Source: Gammaproteobacteria bacterium (GTDB lineage Bacteria; Pseudomonadota; Gammaproteobacteria; JAJDYQ01). Taken from it: a stretch of DNA of 36,388 bases. The stretch covers positions 1-36,388 of the forward strand of contig JAJDYQ010000098.1 in NCBI GenBank assembly GCA_022825085.1, read 5' to 3'. Under the pieces are notes generated by a model. The model ran no database searches, was not told the DNA's origin, and saw only the letters and a list, made by a program, of their open reading frames with translations. The position numbers were made by a program, and so were the translations under genes. Positions 24,555 to 33,590 of the stretch are shown here, one piece after another. The stretch's first letter is position 1. Every line of letters begins with the position of its first letter.

Positions 24555-27307
24555 TCAATTCCCCCTATGTCGCACCTTCCGCATACTGGAAGTTTGTCGA
24601 GGAGGATGCGCCGCTGGAGCAGGTGAGTGGTCGTCGGCAGGCGGGTTATATGGTCGCGGACCCGAAGGCGAAGCCGCATCAGGACCGGGGTATTTTCGTT
24701 CCTCTGCCGATGGTCAATCAGATTCGTCAGCGTGTTGATGTCTGGCGTGAGGCGGGTTATCCCGGTGTGACCGGTATTACCAGGGGGCTGCTGGAGCACT
24801 GGCGGGACAGTGAACAGAGGAGTTTTCCATTCTTTTTCTGCCAGATTGAGGCGATTGAAACCATCATATGGTTTGTCGAGACCGCTGATTCGGAAAAAGC
24901 CGGAATTGAAATTCCAAAAGACGGTGATCTGAATCGTTTATGCGCCAAGCTCGCAACCGGTACGGGAAAGACCGTTGTGATGGCGATGTTGATCGCATGG
25001 CAGGTGATCAATCGTGTCACTTATCCGCGCGATGCACGTTTTTCGCGGCATGTTTTTATTGTGGCACCCAACCTGACTGTGAGGGAGCGGCTTGCTGTGC
25101 TCGGACCTGAAACCCCGCATAATTACTATGATGAGTTCGGTATTGTGCCGTTGTCTCTGCGAGAAAAAATGAGGCAGGCCAGGGTTTGTATAAGAAACTG
25201 GCAGGCTCTGAACTGGGAAAGCGAGGACATCGTAAAGAGTAAAAAAGGCGTGGATAAGCGCGGTGCAAAAAGCGATGAGGCCTATGTCCGTGAAGTCCTC
25301 GGCGATATGGCGAACGCCAGAAATCTGATTGTGATTAATGATGAGGCCCATCATGCGTGGCGTATGCCGGCAGGGTCGAAAATCAGGGGTGTCAAAAAAG
25401 ATGAGATAGACGAGGCCACCAAATGGGTGGGTGGATTGGAGCGTATCAATCAGGTGCGCGGTATTTTGAATTGCTTTGATTTCTCTGCGACGCCGTTTGC
25501 ACCGAGCGGCAGGAGAACATCCGAAGAGGCTTTGTTTCCCTGGATTATCAGTGACTTCGGACTGAATGATGCCATAGAGGCGGGGTTGGTTAAAACGCCC
25601 CGTGTCGTGGTGCAGGATGACGCATTGCCGGATGCCAAAACCTGGAAATCCCGCTTGTATCACATCTACAATGACGCGGAAGTGAAAGATGATTTGAACA
25701 GAAAGACCGAACCGCATGAGTCGCTTCCCGATCTTGTCATAAACGCCTATACCCTGCTCGGTTCCGATTGGTTGGCAACAAAAGAGAGCTGGGAGAATCA
25801 GGGGGCGAAAACGCCACCGGTGATGATTACGGTTGCCAATCGGACGGAAACAGCGGCGAGAATCAAACATGCGTTTGATCATAATGACATTATGGTGGAG
25901 TCGTTACGCGACCCGGATAGAATTTTACATATTGATTCAACCGTGCTGAAAAAAGCCGAGGAAAAAGAACCGCAGCCGGTTAAAACGGATGGTGGCATGG
26001 AAGATAACCGCAAGCGAAAAGTAACCCGCAAAGAGCAGGCGGAAATTCTGCGCGAAAAAGTGAACACGGTCGGACAGGAAGGCAAGCCCGGCGAACAGAT
26101 ACAAAATGTTATATCCGTGGGAATGTTGTCCGAAGGATGGGACGCAAGAACAGTGACGCAAATCATGGGATTGCGGGCGTTCACCAGTCAACTGTTGTGT
26201 GAGCAGGTTATCGGGCGCGGACTGCGGCGTGCTTCTTATGAAATCAATGAGGAGACGGGACTATTTGATGCCGAATATGTCAATGTCTTCGGCGTGCCAT
26301 TCAGCTTTCTGCCGCATGAAGATACGGATAAGCCGCCACCACCTCCGTCACCGAAAATCACAATTCAACCCCTGGATGAGAGGAGGCAGTTTGCCATTTC
26401 CTGGCCCAATGTCATCCGTATCGATAGAATTTACAGGCCTGCGCTTTCCGTTGATTGGGAAAAGGTAGCCACGCTGGAGTTGGATGCCTCTAAAACCGTT
26501 CAGATAGCAGAGATTGCGCCCACGGTCAATAACAAGCCCGATGTCTCCCAAATTAAAGATATTGGCTTTGAGGAACTGGTGGAAAATTCTCGCCAACAAA
26601 CCCTGATATTCAAAGCCGCGCAAACCGTCTGGAGGGAAATGCAGCCGGAATGGTCGGCATCCACGCCGTTGCTGATGGCTGAACTGGTACGTCTTGCGGA
26701 ACGGTTTCTGGATTCGGAGCGCATACAGATAATGCCCGCTCTTTTTAATCAGGATGCCCGCAAAAGGCAGCTCGTCATAACGCTCAATATGTCAAAGGTC
26801 ATTCGTCATTTCTGGCAGGCTATAGAATTCAATAATACAGAGAAAACCATTCCCGTATTTGATGACAGCTATCCGATTCGATCAACCGATGATATGCGCC
26901 CATGGCGAACCGGTAAGCCCTGCAGGGCTGCGAAAAAAAGCCATATCAATTACTGCGTTTATGACAGCACCTGGGAGGCATCAGAGTCTTTCGAGCTTGA
27001 CAGAAATCAGGCCGTTGAGGCATGGGTTAAAAATGATCATCTGGGGTTTGAGATTTTATATATCCACAGCGGTGTCGTGAAAAAATATCGTCCCGATTTC
27101 CTGGTGCGGATGCAGTCGGGAAAACTGCTGGTACTGGAAACCAAAGGTCGCCTGACAGAAAAAGACCATACCAAACATGAATATATGAAAGAGTGGGTGA
27201 AAGCCGTCAATCAAAATGGCGGCTTCGGCAAATGGGAGTTCGCGGTCTCCGAAAAACCTTCCGACATCATGGATATTCTTGCAAAGTATAATGTCGGGAG
27301 TGCCTGA
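24530..27307 (+). CDS. Type III restriction enzyme Res subunit (helicase-nuclease)
   Basis: 925 residues. Res is an ATP-dependent translocase that cuts DNA when complexed with Mod. Walker A is ATGTGKT at 142-148, the DEAH box VINDEAHHAW near 268-277, motif III FDFSATPF, motif VI VIGRGLRR, and a C-terminal nuclease domain YRPDFLV ... LLVLETKGR near 853-876 with D and ExK. The start is GTG 24530, with AAGGA 6 bp upstream, inside the end of the preceding gene. All motifs are intact, so the restriction activity is probably functional. The original partner is mod, now 2 kb upstream. Confidence 0.92.
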   Translation: MPGPKSLIINSPYVAPSAYWKFVEEDAPLEQVSGRRQAGYMVADPKAKPHQDRGIFVPLPMVNQIRQRVDVWREAGYPGVTGITRGLLEHWRDSEQRSFPFFFCQIEAIETIIWFVETADSEKAGIEIPKDGDLNRLCAKLATGTGKTVVMAMLIAWQVINRVTYPRDARFSRHVFIVAPNLTVRERLAVLGPETPHNYYDEFGIVPLSLREKMRQARVCIRNWQALNWESEDIVKSKKGVDKRGAKSDEAYVREVLGDMANARNLIVINDEAHHAWRMPAGSKIRGVKKDEIDEATKWVGGLERINQVRGILNCFDFSATPFAPSGRRTSEEALFPWIISDFGLNDAIEAGLVKTPRVVVQDDALPDAKTWKSRLYHIYNDAEVKDDLNRKTEPHESLPDLVINAYTLLGSDWLATKESWENQGAKTPPVMITVANRTETAARIKHAFDHNDIMVESLRDPDRILHIDSTVLKKAEEKEPQPVKTDGGMEDNRKRKVTRKEQAEILREKVNTVGQEGKPGEQIQNVISVGMLSEGWDARTVTQIMGLRAFTSQLLCEQVIGRGLRRASYEINEETGLFDAEYVNVFGVPFSFLPHEDTDKPPPPPSPKITIQPLDERRQFAISWPNVIRIDRIYRPALSVDWEKVATLELDASKTVQIAEIAPTVNNKPDVSQIKDIGFEELVENSRQQTLIFKAAQTVWREMQPEWSASTPLLMAELVRLAERFLDSERIQIMPALFNQDARKRQLVITLNMSKVIRHFWQAIEFNNTEKTIPVFDDSYPIRSTDDMRPWRTGKPCRAAKKSHINYCVYDSTWEASESFELDRNQAVEAWVKNDHLGFEILYIHSGVVKKYRPDFLVRMQSGKLLVLETKGRLTEKDHTKHEYMKEWVKAVNQNGGFGKWEFAVSEKPSDIMDILAKYNVGSA

Positions 27308-27571
27308 AGCTCTGTGCCAGTCTGATTGACGGATGGTTGATGATGGGGCTTTGTCATTTGTCCCGGATGAATGCCGTCAATATCGGTAGTGCGGGTGTGG
27401 ATATCCTCGGTCGTTATTATTCCGGGCAGACAGGGCCGTGCCCCGTGTTCGGTACTGTTAGAGGGTATTATCGTGTCGGCCCGGCAGCCGTTGTATGTTG
27501 TGCCGGGCTGCTGCGGTCGGTTCCTGACATTTTCCTTTATTTATTGGCGTGATTCCGGCATTATGCTGATT
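27308..27571. other. Intergenic region, right edge of the defence island
   Basis: 264 bp between res and the 4.5S RNA gene. It holds an 8-bp inverted repeat GCCCGGCA/TGCCGGGC (27479-27486, 27501-27508) without a T-run, and near its end a -10-like TATGCT at 27562-27567 for ffs. No gene is supported. Confidence 0.4.
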
Positions 27572-27679
27572 CGGTTCGTGCCGGCTCCTCCGCGACGATA
27601 AGCCGTGAACCCGGTCAGGCCCGGAAGGGAGCAGCCGCAGCGGCGGGTTCGGGCGCCGGAGACTGGCTGGTACGAGCCG
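27572..27679 (+). ncRNA. ffs: 4.5S RNA (signal recognition particle RNA)
   Basis: The conserved SRP core GGTCAGGCCCGGAAGGGAGC, followed by AGCCGCAG, lies at about 27615-27642. The ends pair over about 15 bp (CGGTTCGTGCCGGC with GCTGGTACGAGCCG, including G-U pairs), giving a ~108-nt hairpin close to the 114 nt of E. coli. It binds Ffh to target membrane proteins. TATGCT at 27562-27567 is a plausible -10 box. It sits just upstream of dnaX, a common arrangement in bacteria. Confidence 0.92.
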
Positions 27680-27743
27680 ACCCGATTCTCCTATATACAT
27701 AGAGCCAGGGCACTTGTCCGGTTTTCGTGAATGGCATAATGGC

Positions 27744-29372
27744 ATGAGTTATCAGGTACTGGCGCGCAAGTGGCGTCCGAAAAATTTTGCGGAACTGGTC
27801 GGTCAGGAGCATGTTGCGCGGGCTTTGATTAACGGTCTGGATAGCGAGCGTTTGCATCATGCGTTTTTGTTCACCGGGACGCGGGGCGTCGGTAAAACTA
27901 CGATTGCGCGCATTCTTTCCAAGTCACTGAATTGTCATTCAGGAGTTACTTCCGAACCCTGCGGGCAGTGTTCGGCCTGTGTCGAGATTGATGAGGGGCG
28001 GTTTGTTGATCTGATTGAGGTCGATGCGGCATCCCGTACCAAAGTCGAGGATACCCGCGAATTGCTGGAAAATGTCCAGTATGCTCCGACCGGAGGGCGT
28101 TACAAGGTTTATCTGATTGATGAGGTGCATATGCTCTCCAGACACAGCTTCAATGCCTTGTTGAAGACGCTTGAGGAACCGCCGCCACATGTCAAGTTCT
28201 TGCTCGCGACAACCGACCCTGAAAAGCTGCCGGTTACAGTTCTGTCGCGTTGTTTGCAGTTCAATCTGAAAAAGCTGCCGGCTGCCGATATTGTGCAGCG
28301 CCTGTCTTATATCCTGCAACAGGAGAATATCGACTTTGATGAGTCCGGGTTGCGTCTGCTGGCGCGTAGCGCAGAAGGCAGTATGCGGGATGCCTTGAGC
28401 CTTCTCGATCAGGCGATTGCCTTCAGCGGTGGGCAGGTGGCTGACAGTGAGGTGCGCAACATGCTGGGCACCATTGAGACCGGCCATATATACGGGTTGA
28501 TTGAGCAGGTCCACCATAATGATGCGGCGGCCGTGATGCAGACGGTCGATGCTCTGGATGAACGAAGTCCGGATTATTCAGATGTGCTGGCAGAGATGAT
28601 TTCGATATTGCACCATGTTGCCATGGAGCAGCAGGTGGCTGGCTGTATGACAGAGGATTGGGACGACCCGGACAGGATTCAGGCATTTGCAACGGATATT
28701 TCGCCGCAGGATGTTCAGCTCTATTACCAGATTGCCTTGCAGGGGCGTGATGATTTGCGATTAAACCCTGTACCACGGGAGGGGTTTGAGATAACCCTGC
28801 TGCGTATGATGGCATTTCGTCCCTGGCAGGAAAAGTCGGTAAGTCAGGGCATGGCAGCGTCTCCTGCCAGTGCCGGGTCATCGGCTGGCAGGATGCCTTC
28901 ATCCAGTGTGGCACCGACGAACAGCGTGCCCTCTGACTCTTCCAGAGCGGCATCGGGTGGTTCATCCAGTCAGCCGTCTGATTGGCTGGAAATATTCAAT
29001 GCACTTGATTTGCGAGGCAGATCACGGCAGATGGCTGCGAATTGCCAACTGGAGGCGATTGAAGGTGATATTGTGCGTCTTATACTGGATCAGTCCCATG
29101 CGAACATGCTCAGTGAGGGAGCGAAGCAAAAAATTGAGGAAGCACTTACCGGATTTTTTGGCCGATCTATGAAGGTCAGGATACAGCCCGGCATTGTTTC
29201 CTCGGAGACGCCGATGCAGCGCGAACAGCGCCAGGACAAGGAGTGTCAGGCGGCGGCGATTGAATCCATTCAACAGGATGAAAATGTCCGTATGATGGAA
29301 GAGGTGTTTGGGGCAACCGTGGCAGTTGATACGGTTCAGCCGGTTGATAAGAGTCAGGAAAGCTCCGGCTGA
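27744..29372 (+). CDS. dnaX: DNA polymerase III subunit gamma/tau
   Basis: 542 residues from ATG 27744 (MSYQVLARKWRP, the usual start). The clamp-loader AAA domain has Walker A GTRGVGKT at 45-52, the zinc module CxxxxxxxxCxxCxxC (CHSG ... CGQCSAC), Walker B LIDEVHML and sensor SRC. A Ser/Ala-rich linker leads to the tau C-terminal domain (DWLEIFNALDLRGR ... NMLSEGAKQKIEEAL), which binds the polymerase alpha subunit. I see no canonical A-AAA-AAG slippery heptamer, so a separate gamma form is not evident. Confidence 0.95.
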   Translation: MSYQVLARKWRPKNFAELVGQEHVARALINGLDSERLHHAFLFTGTRGVGKTTIARILSKSLNCHSGVTSEPCGQCSACVEIDEGRFVDLIEVDAASRTKVEDTRELLENVQYAPTGGRYKVYLIDEVHMLSRHSFNALLKTLEEPPPHVKFLLATTDPEKLPVTVLSRCLQFNLKKLPAADIVQRLSYILQQENIDFDESGLRLLARSAEGSMRDALSLLDQAIAFSGGQVADSEVRNMLGTIETGHIYGLIEQVHHNDAAAVMQTVDALDERSPDYSDVLAEMISILHHVAMEQQVAGCMTEDWDDPDRIQAFATDISPQDVQLYYQIALQGRDDLRLNPVPREGFEITLLRMMAFRPWQEKSVSQGMAASPASAGSSAGRMPSSSVAPTNSVPSDSSRAASGGSSSQPSDWLEIFNALDLRGRSRQMAANCQLEAIEGDIVRLILDQSHANMLSEGAKQKIEEALTGFFGRSMKVRIQPGIVSSETPMQREQRQDKECQAAAIESIQQDENVRMMEEVFGATVAVDTVQPVDKSQESSG

Positions 29373-29405
29373 TACCGGGTTTTCGTATTTTTATGAGGTG
29401 ATGTT

Positions 29406-29726
29406 ATGAAGGGTGGTTTAGGCGGTTTTATGAAGCAGGCTCAGAAAATGCAGGAAGATATAAAGAAGAAGCAGGAGGAGCTGGCGGGCAGGGAGGTTAT
29501 CGGTGAGTCTGGCGGCGGAATGGTCAGGATCGTTGTGAATGGTAAGCATGAGGCTCGCCGTGTTGAGCTTGACGAGAGCATACTGGACGACAAAGAGATG
29601 CTGGAAGACCTGATTGCCGCAGCCATCAACGATGCCACGCATAAGGTTGAAAGCCAGCTGCAGGATCAGATGTCAGACATGCTCGGCGGTTTGAATTTGC
29701 CTCCGGGTATGAAGCTGCCATTCTGA
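29406..29726 (+). CDS. ybaB: Nucleoid-associated protein YbaB/EbfC
   Basis: 106 residues, the family's standard size. It starts MKGGLGGFMKQAQKMQED, ends with GGLNLPPGMKLPF and carries the central GGGMVRIVVNGKHEARRVELD. It is a DNA-binding dimer and lies 33 bp after dnaX and upstream of recR, the classic dnaX-ybaB-recR order. Confidence 0.95.
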   Translation: MKGGLGGFMKQAQKMQEDIKKKQEELAGREVIGESGGGMVRIVVNGKHEARRVELDESILDDKEMLEDLIAAAINDATHKVESQLQDQMSDMLGGLNLPPGMKLPF

Positions 29727-29825
29727 ATCTGCGGAGCGTATCAATTAACGAGTACATACTCCGCTGGATTTGAACGACAGTTCTGTTCCGATCCGATTAT
29801 CTTCATTATATTTTCTTCATGCCTT

Positions 29826-30434
29826 ATGTCAGGTGATGCCTGTAAAAATCTGGTCGATCGGCTGATTGACGATTTATGTATCATGCCGGGTATAGGTCAG
29901 AAGTCGGCCCAGCGGATTGCATTTCATTTGTTGCAGCGGGATCGGGAGGGTGCCCGTTATCTTGGCCGATCATTGATCACTGCCATGGATGAGGTGAAGA
30001 ACTGTCGCTCGTGTCGCAATCTGACTGAAGATGAAATCTGTCGAATCTGTAGTGATGAACGGCGTGATTCCAGTGTTCTATGTGTGGTTGAATCGCCGAT
30101 TGATGTCATGGCACTGGAGCAGGCTACGGACTATCGGGGGTTGTTTTTTGTCCTGATGGGGCATCTGTCCCCGCTTGATGGCATTGGCCCTGAGGATGTC
30201 GGTATGGATTTATTGGCCCGGCGCTTCGAGAATGAGGTGATCAAAGAGGTGATTCTTGCGACCAATCCAACCGTGGAAGGAGAGGCAACGGCATTTTATA
30301 TCAGTGATCTGGCGAAAGAGTCGGATATCCGCTGCTCTCGTATCGCTTATGGTGTTCCCGTAGGGGGAGAGCTGGAATATATTGACAAGGGTACGATTGC
30401 CCGCGCCTTCAGTGGTCGCCAGAAAATGCCGTAG
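29826..30434 (+). CDS. recR: Recombination mediator protein RecR
   Basis: 202 residues. An N-terminal helix-hairpin-helix [15 protein letters not shown] (19-33), a four-cysteine zinc finger (C60, C63, C72, C75) and a TOPRIM domain beginning [15 protein letters not shown]. With RecF and RecO it loads RecA at gaps. A 99-bp gap to ybaB may hold its own promoter, but no convincing one was seen. On paper its 3' end is overlapped by the antisense reading frame of the neighbouring sulfotransferase gene in its present register. Confidence 0.95.
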   Translation: MSGDACKNLVDRLIDDLCIMPGIGQKSAQRIAFHLLQRDREGARYLGRSLITAMDEVKNCRSCRNLTEDEICRICSDERRDSSVLCVVESPIDVMALEQATDYRGLFFVLMGHLSPLDGIGPEDVGMDLLARRFENEVIKEVILATNPTVEGEATAFYISDLAKESDIRCSRIAYGVPVGGELEYIDKGTIARAFSGRQKMP

Positions 30435-31199
30435 CGGAATATTTGTCGGACGATTGCGTTGATGAGTAGCGATGGTACTGTCAGTATTTTCCAGAAAGCC
30501 GGTGGGGTGTAGAGCTTCCATTTGCCCCCTGGTTATCTCGGAGTTTGCTTCTGAGGTGAAGGGGGGGGGGGGGGTATCTGATTCCCTTTGTTTTTTCGAC
30601 GGAAAACTCTTCACGAAGGACGGATCAGTTATGCCAAAGTGCTTTGCGATGTCTTCTTTGCGCTCCCAAATATCATTATATTCAATGCACAGGACCAAGT
30701 CCGGATCATATGCCCTGAATGTTTCGATTTGCTTGTTAATAGCTGACAAGAGAGGTTTTTGGAAAGTCATTTTGTCAAAATAGCTGGGCAGTAGCGGTAT
30801 CAATGGCCATAGAGCTCTCCCAAGTTTCCTCATATGCATCCTGCAGTAGGTTCGTCTCCGTAAACTTTGATATATAATCTCTGGGTCGTGATAGAGATAA
30901 AGAACACGTGCCTTACTTAATTTCGGTACAAGATACGGGATATGTTTCAGACCATCCACATCATCTATATGATTTATATGAATAAAGCTTTGTATATGGC
31001 GCATCAATATGGTTGTGGCCACACCACCCGGTGAGATAACAAGATTAGGTGGAATATCTCTGTCACTGATTCGATTCAGCCTGAGGCTGAGTGTGCGATA
31101 ACACGTATAACAGCGTGCTGCCAATAGAGAGGAGTTCCATTTGGCTTTTGCGGACAACAAAATAACATCCAGATTTTTTCGAAGATGAGAAAATAGCAT
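30210..31199 (-). CDS. Sulfotransferase-like protein, contingency (phase-variable) gene candidate
   Basis: The recognisable part runs from ATG 31199 ([10 protein letters not shown]; an upstream frame to 31340 is less likely) to the C14 tract. [20 protein letters not shown] resembles the PAPS-binding loop of sulfotransferases, and [16 protein letters not shown] and [12 protein letters not shown] fit the family. After the tract (DTPPPP) the frame depends on C number. With 14, as here, it reads on antisense through recR to 30210. With 12 or 15 it ends at 30481 (PHRLSGKY), clear of recR. With 13 or 16 it ends at 30533. The 30481 end gives a clean gene and may be the ON form. Probably modifies surface glycan. 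Confidence 0.6.
   Translation of the reverse strand: MLFSHLRKNLDVILLSAKAKWNSSLLAARCYTCYRTLSLRLNRISDRDIPPNLVISPGGVATTILMRHIQSFIHINHIDDVDGLKHIPYLVPKLSKARVLYLYHDPEIIYQSLRRRTYCRMHMRKLGRALWPLIPLLPSYFDKMTFQKPLLSAINKQIETFRAYDPDLVLCIEYNDIWERKEDIAKHFGITDPSFVKSFPSKKQRESDTPPPPFTSEANSEITRGQMEALHPTGFLENTDSTIATHQRNRPTNIPLRHFLATTEGAGNRTLVNIFQLSPYGNTISDTRAADIRLFRQITDIKCRCLSFHGWIGRKNHLFDHLILEAPGQ
30561..30574. repeat. Homopolymer tract of 14 G (C14 in the coding strand)
   Basis: Fourteen consecutive G on the plus strand inside the sulfotransferase gene. Tracts this long mutate by slippage at high rate. Sequencing error in tract length is possible and would change the predicted C-terminus. Confidence 0.9.
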
Positions 31200-31435
31200 G
31201 AATATGGTTACTTTGCAAACACTGTCAAGCGGATAGCATGCCTGCGGCTTTGCCAGACTCCGAATCTGACAGAGCGACCATGACACGAACACCAGTAACA
31301 CAGGCGGGTACGAAGGTAAGCATTTCCAGTGCGGATGCACGATCCATTACGGGTCTCAAAATAAAAATATCGTCATTGAAGGCTTTTAAGTGTCTGCGAA
31401 GGCTCAAAGAACCTGAATCCCAGAACTATTTGGGT

Positions 31436-32434
31436 TCACAGAGCCAGCCTTTTGAATAAATCCGGCTCAGGAATAGGCACATTGTTTTTCCCACCCCCTA
31501 TTGGTCTTCCGTCCAGTGATATAATTTTAGTCTCTGGATTGAAATATCTGACCACATCCACAAACCCTGAGCCAGTTGTATAGATTAACCCGGCCTTTGC
31601 CAGTATCAAAATATCTATCAAGGCGTCTCTCTCATGTTCATAATTATCGTACTTCGCAAGGGGGACCAAAGGCTTATGAAGAGGCGTATTATCGTGAGAG
31701 CGTTTTATATCCCGTGCAAACACTCTCTCTGGAAATGCCGCTTTCATCTCATCAATGAACTGCGCCTGATCCGAACACGCAAAAATACTGTATTGACTGT
31801 CCAGCACTGCCTTTAAATAGGTAACACACGGCTTGAGGTCTATTCTGTATCTCTTTTTACAATATCCATTCCGATGTTTCTTTGTATCTGTGCCACGATA
31901 ATGGACGGCCACCCAATCTCCCTTGATATGGCTTTCAAGCCACTCATTCGCAGACTTTTGGAGGCATTCCTTGATGGATAGCCGGGTGAGTACTTTATGC
32001 CCATAATCGGAGGAAATGAAGTACCTCCCAATATAACCCATATTGCAGCTCTCAATAATCTCCCGAAAGTGATCCGATTTTTGCCCTGATCTATTCGTTG
32101 GATTGATCAGGGTATAATTCTTGAAATGTCGCCACATTGCATTCGAAGGCTGCCTGAACTTCAGGATGTTACCCTGCTTTTCCTGAAGCCATGCTACTGT
32201 AACCATGCAGTCTAATGATGTGCCAGCAGGGCGATTCTCTTTCCAATCTACAGTGATCGGCCCCGTTCCCCATGAGAATATATGACAAGAAAGAAACCGA
32301 AACAGTTTTAATTTGTGTAGAAGATCAAAAGGCACTGCCTCGCGAGCGGGGTCTCTGGCATACCTGAAACAGGAAAGACCAGTCATAAATAGCACCCTTG
32401 CGATGAATATGATTCTTTGGGGAATTATATCCAT
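31436..32434 (-). CDS. Fucosyltransferase-like glycosyltransferase (O-FucT/NodZ-like)
   Basis: 332 residues as annotated from ATG 32434. The conserved middle WVAVHYRGTDTKKHRNGY matches the HxRxTD motif that binds GDP-fucose in NodZ/FUT8 and O-fucosyltransferase-like enzymes. SIFACSDQAQFIDEMKAAFP and LIYTTGSGFVDVVRYF are also typical of the fold. The start codon and first residues (MDIIP) lie inside the end of a decayed tnpB element, so the original N-terminus may be lost. ATG 32383 is an alternative. Gene order with the downstream sulfotransferase suggests joint modification of a surface glycan. Confidence 0.65.
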   Translation of the reverse strand: MDIIPQRIIFIARVLFMTGLSCFRYARDPAREAVPFDLLHKLKLFRFLSCHIFSWGTGPITVDWKENRPAGTSLDCMVTVAWLQEKQGNILKFRQPSNAMWRHFKNYTLINPTNRSGQKSDHFREIIESCNMGYIGRYFISSDYGHKVLTRLSIKECLQKSANEWLESHIKGDWVAVHYRGTDTKKHRNGYCKKRYRIDLKPCVTYLKAVLDSQYSIFACSDQAQFIDEMKAAFPERVFARDIKRSHDNTPLHKPLVPLAKYDNYEHERDALIDILILAKAGLIYTTGSGFVDVVRYFNPETKIISLDGRPIGGGKNNVPIPEPDLFKRLAL

Positions 32435-32757
32435 GACTCTATCCAGCCAGCATCCATTTGATGCTCCACAGGCTGTCTTGTTTCAATACCACCTTCCTCC
32501 ATGTGCAGCAGCCCGACTCCCGAAGTACAAAATGTTGAATGCAGTATTTTGTCGGTATTGTCCCGATGATCACAGGATTGGCAGATAAACTCAGCCTGTT
32601 GTCTTTGTCTGTGTGCCCACACTCATGGCATCGTTGCAAAGTGCGGGCTGCTGGTACTTTGATGACGTTGGTTTTGTAACTCAAAATTTGTTCCAGCTGG
32701 TATCAGTTAGTGCTTAATATCGCTTTATTCAGACCAGCTTTAGCTGCTGAATTCGGG
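32419..32757 (-). pseudogene. tnpB remnant 1 (C-terminal part and element end)
   Basis: Reading on the minus strand, KAGLNKAILSTN, a stop, then YQLEQILSYKTNVIKVPAA and QRCHECGHTDKDNR match the intact tnpB. A frameshift follows, then CQSCDHRDNTD in another frame. DNA similarity continues through the gene end to TATAATTCCCC at 32419-32429, the element end. It is clearly inactive. Confidence 0.8.
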
Positions 32758-32883
32758 TGTAACCGGTAACAGATTATTTGATAGTGCTTCATATTTCAAT
32801 AGCATCCTGATTTTTAGTGAAGTTAGGGATATAATGCCCATTCTTTGGTAGAAGGTGTTCAAAGTTCCGTATTAGTAAAATAT

Positions 32884-32978
32884 GGGGAATTATTTAGATC
32901 GAACAATAGAATCAAGCATCAATTTCACGCTTCAAAAGCCGAGCAATCTCGCTATCTCCACGGGTAGAAGCCCCTTTC
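32884..32978 (-). pseudogene. tnpB remnant 2 (extreme C-terminus and element end)
   Basis: The minus strand encodes KGASTRGDSEIARLLKREID and a stop. At DNA level GGGGCTTCTACCCGTGGAGA and TGAAGCGTGAAATTGA align with the end of the intact tnpB. ATAATTCCCC at 32884-32893 marks the element end. Because both remnants contain the C-terminal end, they come from two separate insertions. Confidence 0.65.
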
Positions 32979-33049
32979 ATGCAGACCGACGATATACCGG
33001 TTTGTTTAGCAGATGCCGATTTGATAAGTGGAATATTTAATTTTCGAAG

Positions 33050-33541
33050 TCAATATATAAGCTCCCAAACAAGCAATAACTGTAAGACGACCAGAGAAAA
33101 AATCCCTGCCAGCACATCGTCAATCATGATCCCCGTACCGCCTTTTACTCTTTTATCCAGCCAGCGAATCGGCCAGGGCTTGACGATGTCAAAAAACCGG
33201 AAAACCAGGAAACCGACTGTTACCGTCCAGATATTGACAGGTATCAATATCATCGTGATCAGATAGCCCACCATCTCGTCAATAACAATTCCGGAATGGT
33301 CATGTACGCCCATATCGTTAGAAGTTCTGGCGCTAACCCAGACACCGGCCGCATATAGCAGAAAAGTTACCAGCAGATACCCGATAACCGGCATCCCCGA
33401 CATCAGCCAGACCAATGGTACTGCCAGCAGCGTACCCATGGTTCCGGGGGCGTAAGGTGACGCACCTGTCCCCAGGCCAAAGGCGATGAAATGAATCGGA
33501 TTGCGCCAGACCGATACAGGAACCTGATTGCGCTTTATCAT
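33050..33541 (-). CDS. pgpA: Phosphatidylglycerophosphatase A
   Basis: 163 residues. It removes the phosphate of phosphatidylglycerophosphate in the inner membrane to give phosphatidylglycerol. The signature GTGASPYAPGTMGT is at 24-37 and IVIDEMVGY near 85-93, with FFDIVKPWPIRWLD and GTGIMIDDVLAGI downstream. Four membrane segments are likely. It lies 49 bp after thiL, the usual thiL-pgpA order. The tnpB remnants begin about 70 bp beyond its stop. Confidence 0.95.
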   Translation of the reverse strand: MIKRNQVPVSVWRNPIHFIAFGLGTGASPYAPGTMGTLLAVPLVWLMSGMPVIGYLLVTFLLYAAGVWVSARTSNDMGVHDHSGIVIDEMVGYLITMILIPVNIWTVTVGFLVFRFFDIVKPWPIRWLDKRVKGGTGIMIDDVLAGIFSLVVLQLLLVWELIY

Positions 33542-33590
33542 AATAAGCAGACCGTTGGCAATTCGGGATTAAAATATTGGCAGGCAGCGG

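Noticed and set aside
27479..27508. Inverted repeat after res as a terminator
   Set aside because: 8-bp stem with a 14-nt loop and no T-run, so termination is not supported.
31200..31435. Short frames between the two glycan genes, on both strands
   Set aside because: No ribosome site, no family features and overlapping frames on both strands; no gene supported in this 236-bp gap.
32979..33049. Extending tnpB remnant 2 up to the pgpA stop
   Set aside because: The frame stays open (KLNIPLIKSASAKQTGI) but loses all similarity to TnpB before 32979.
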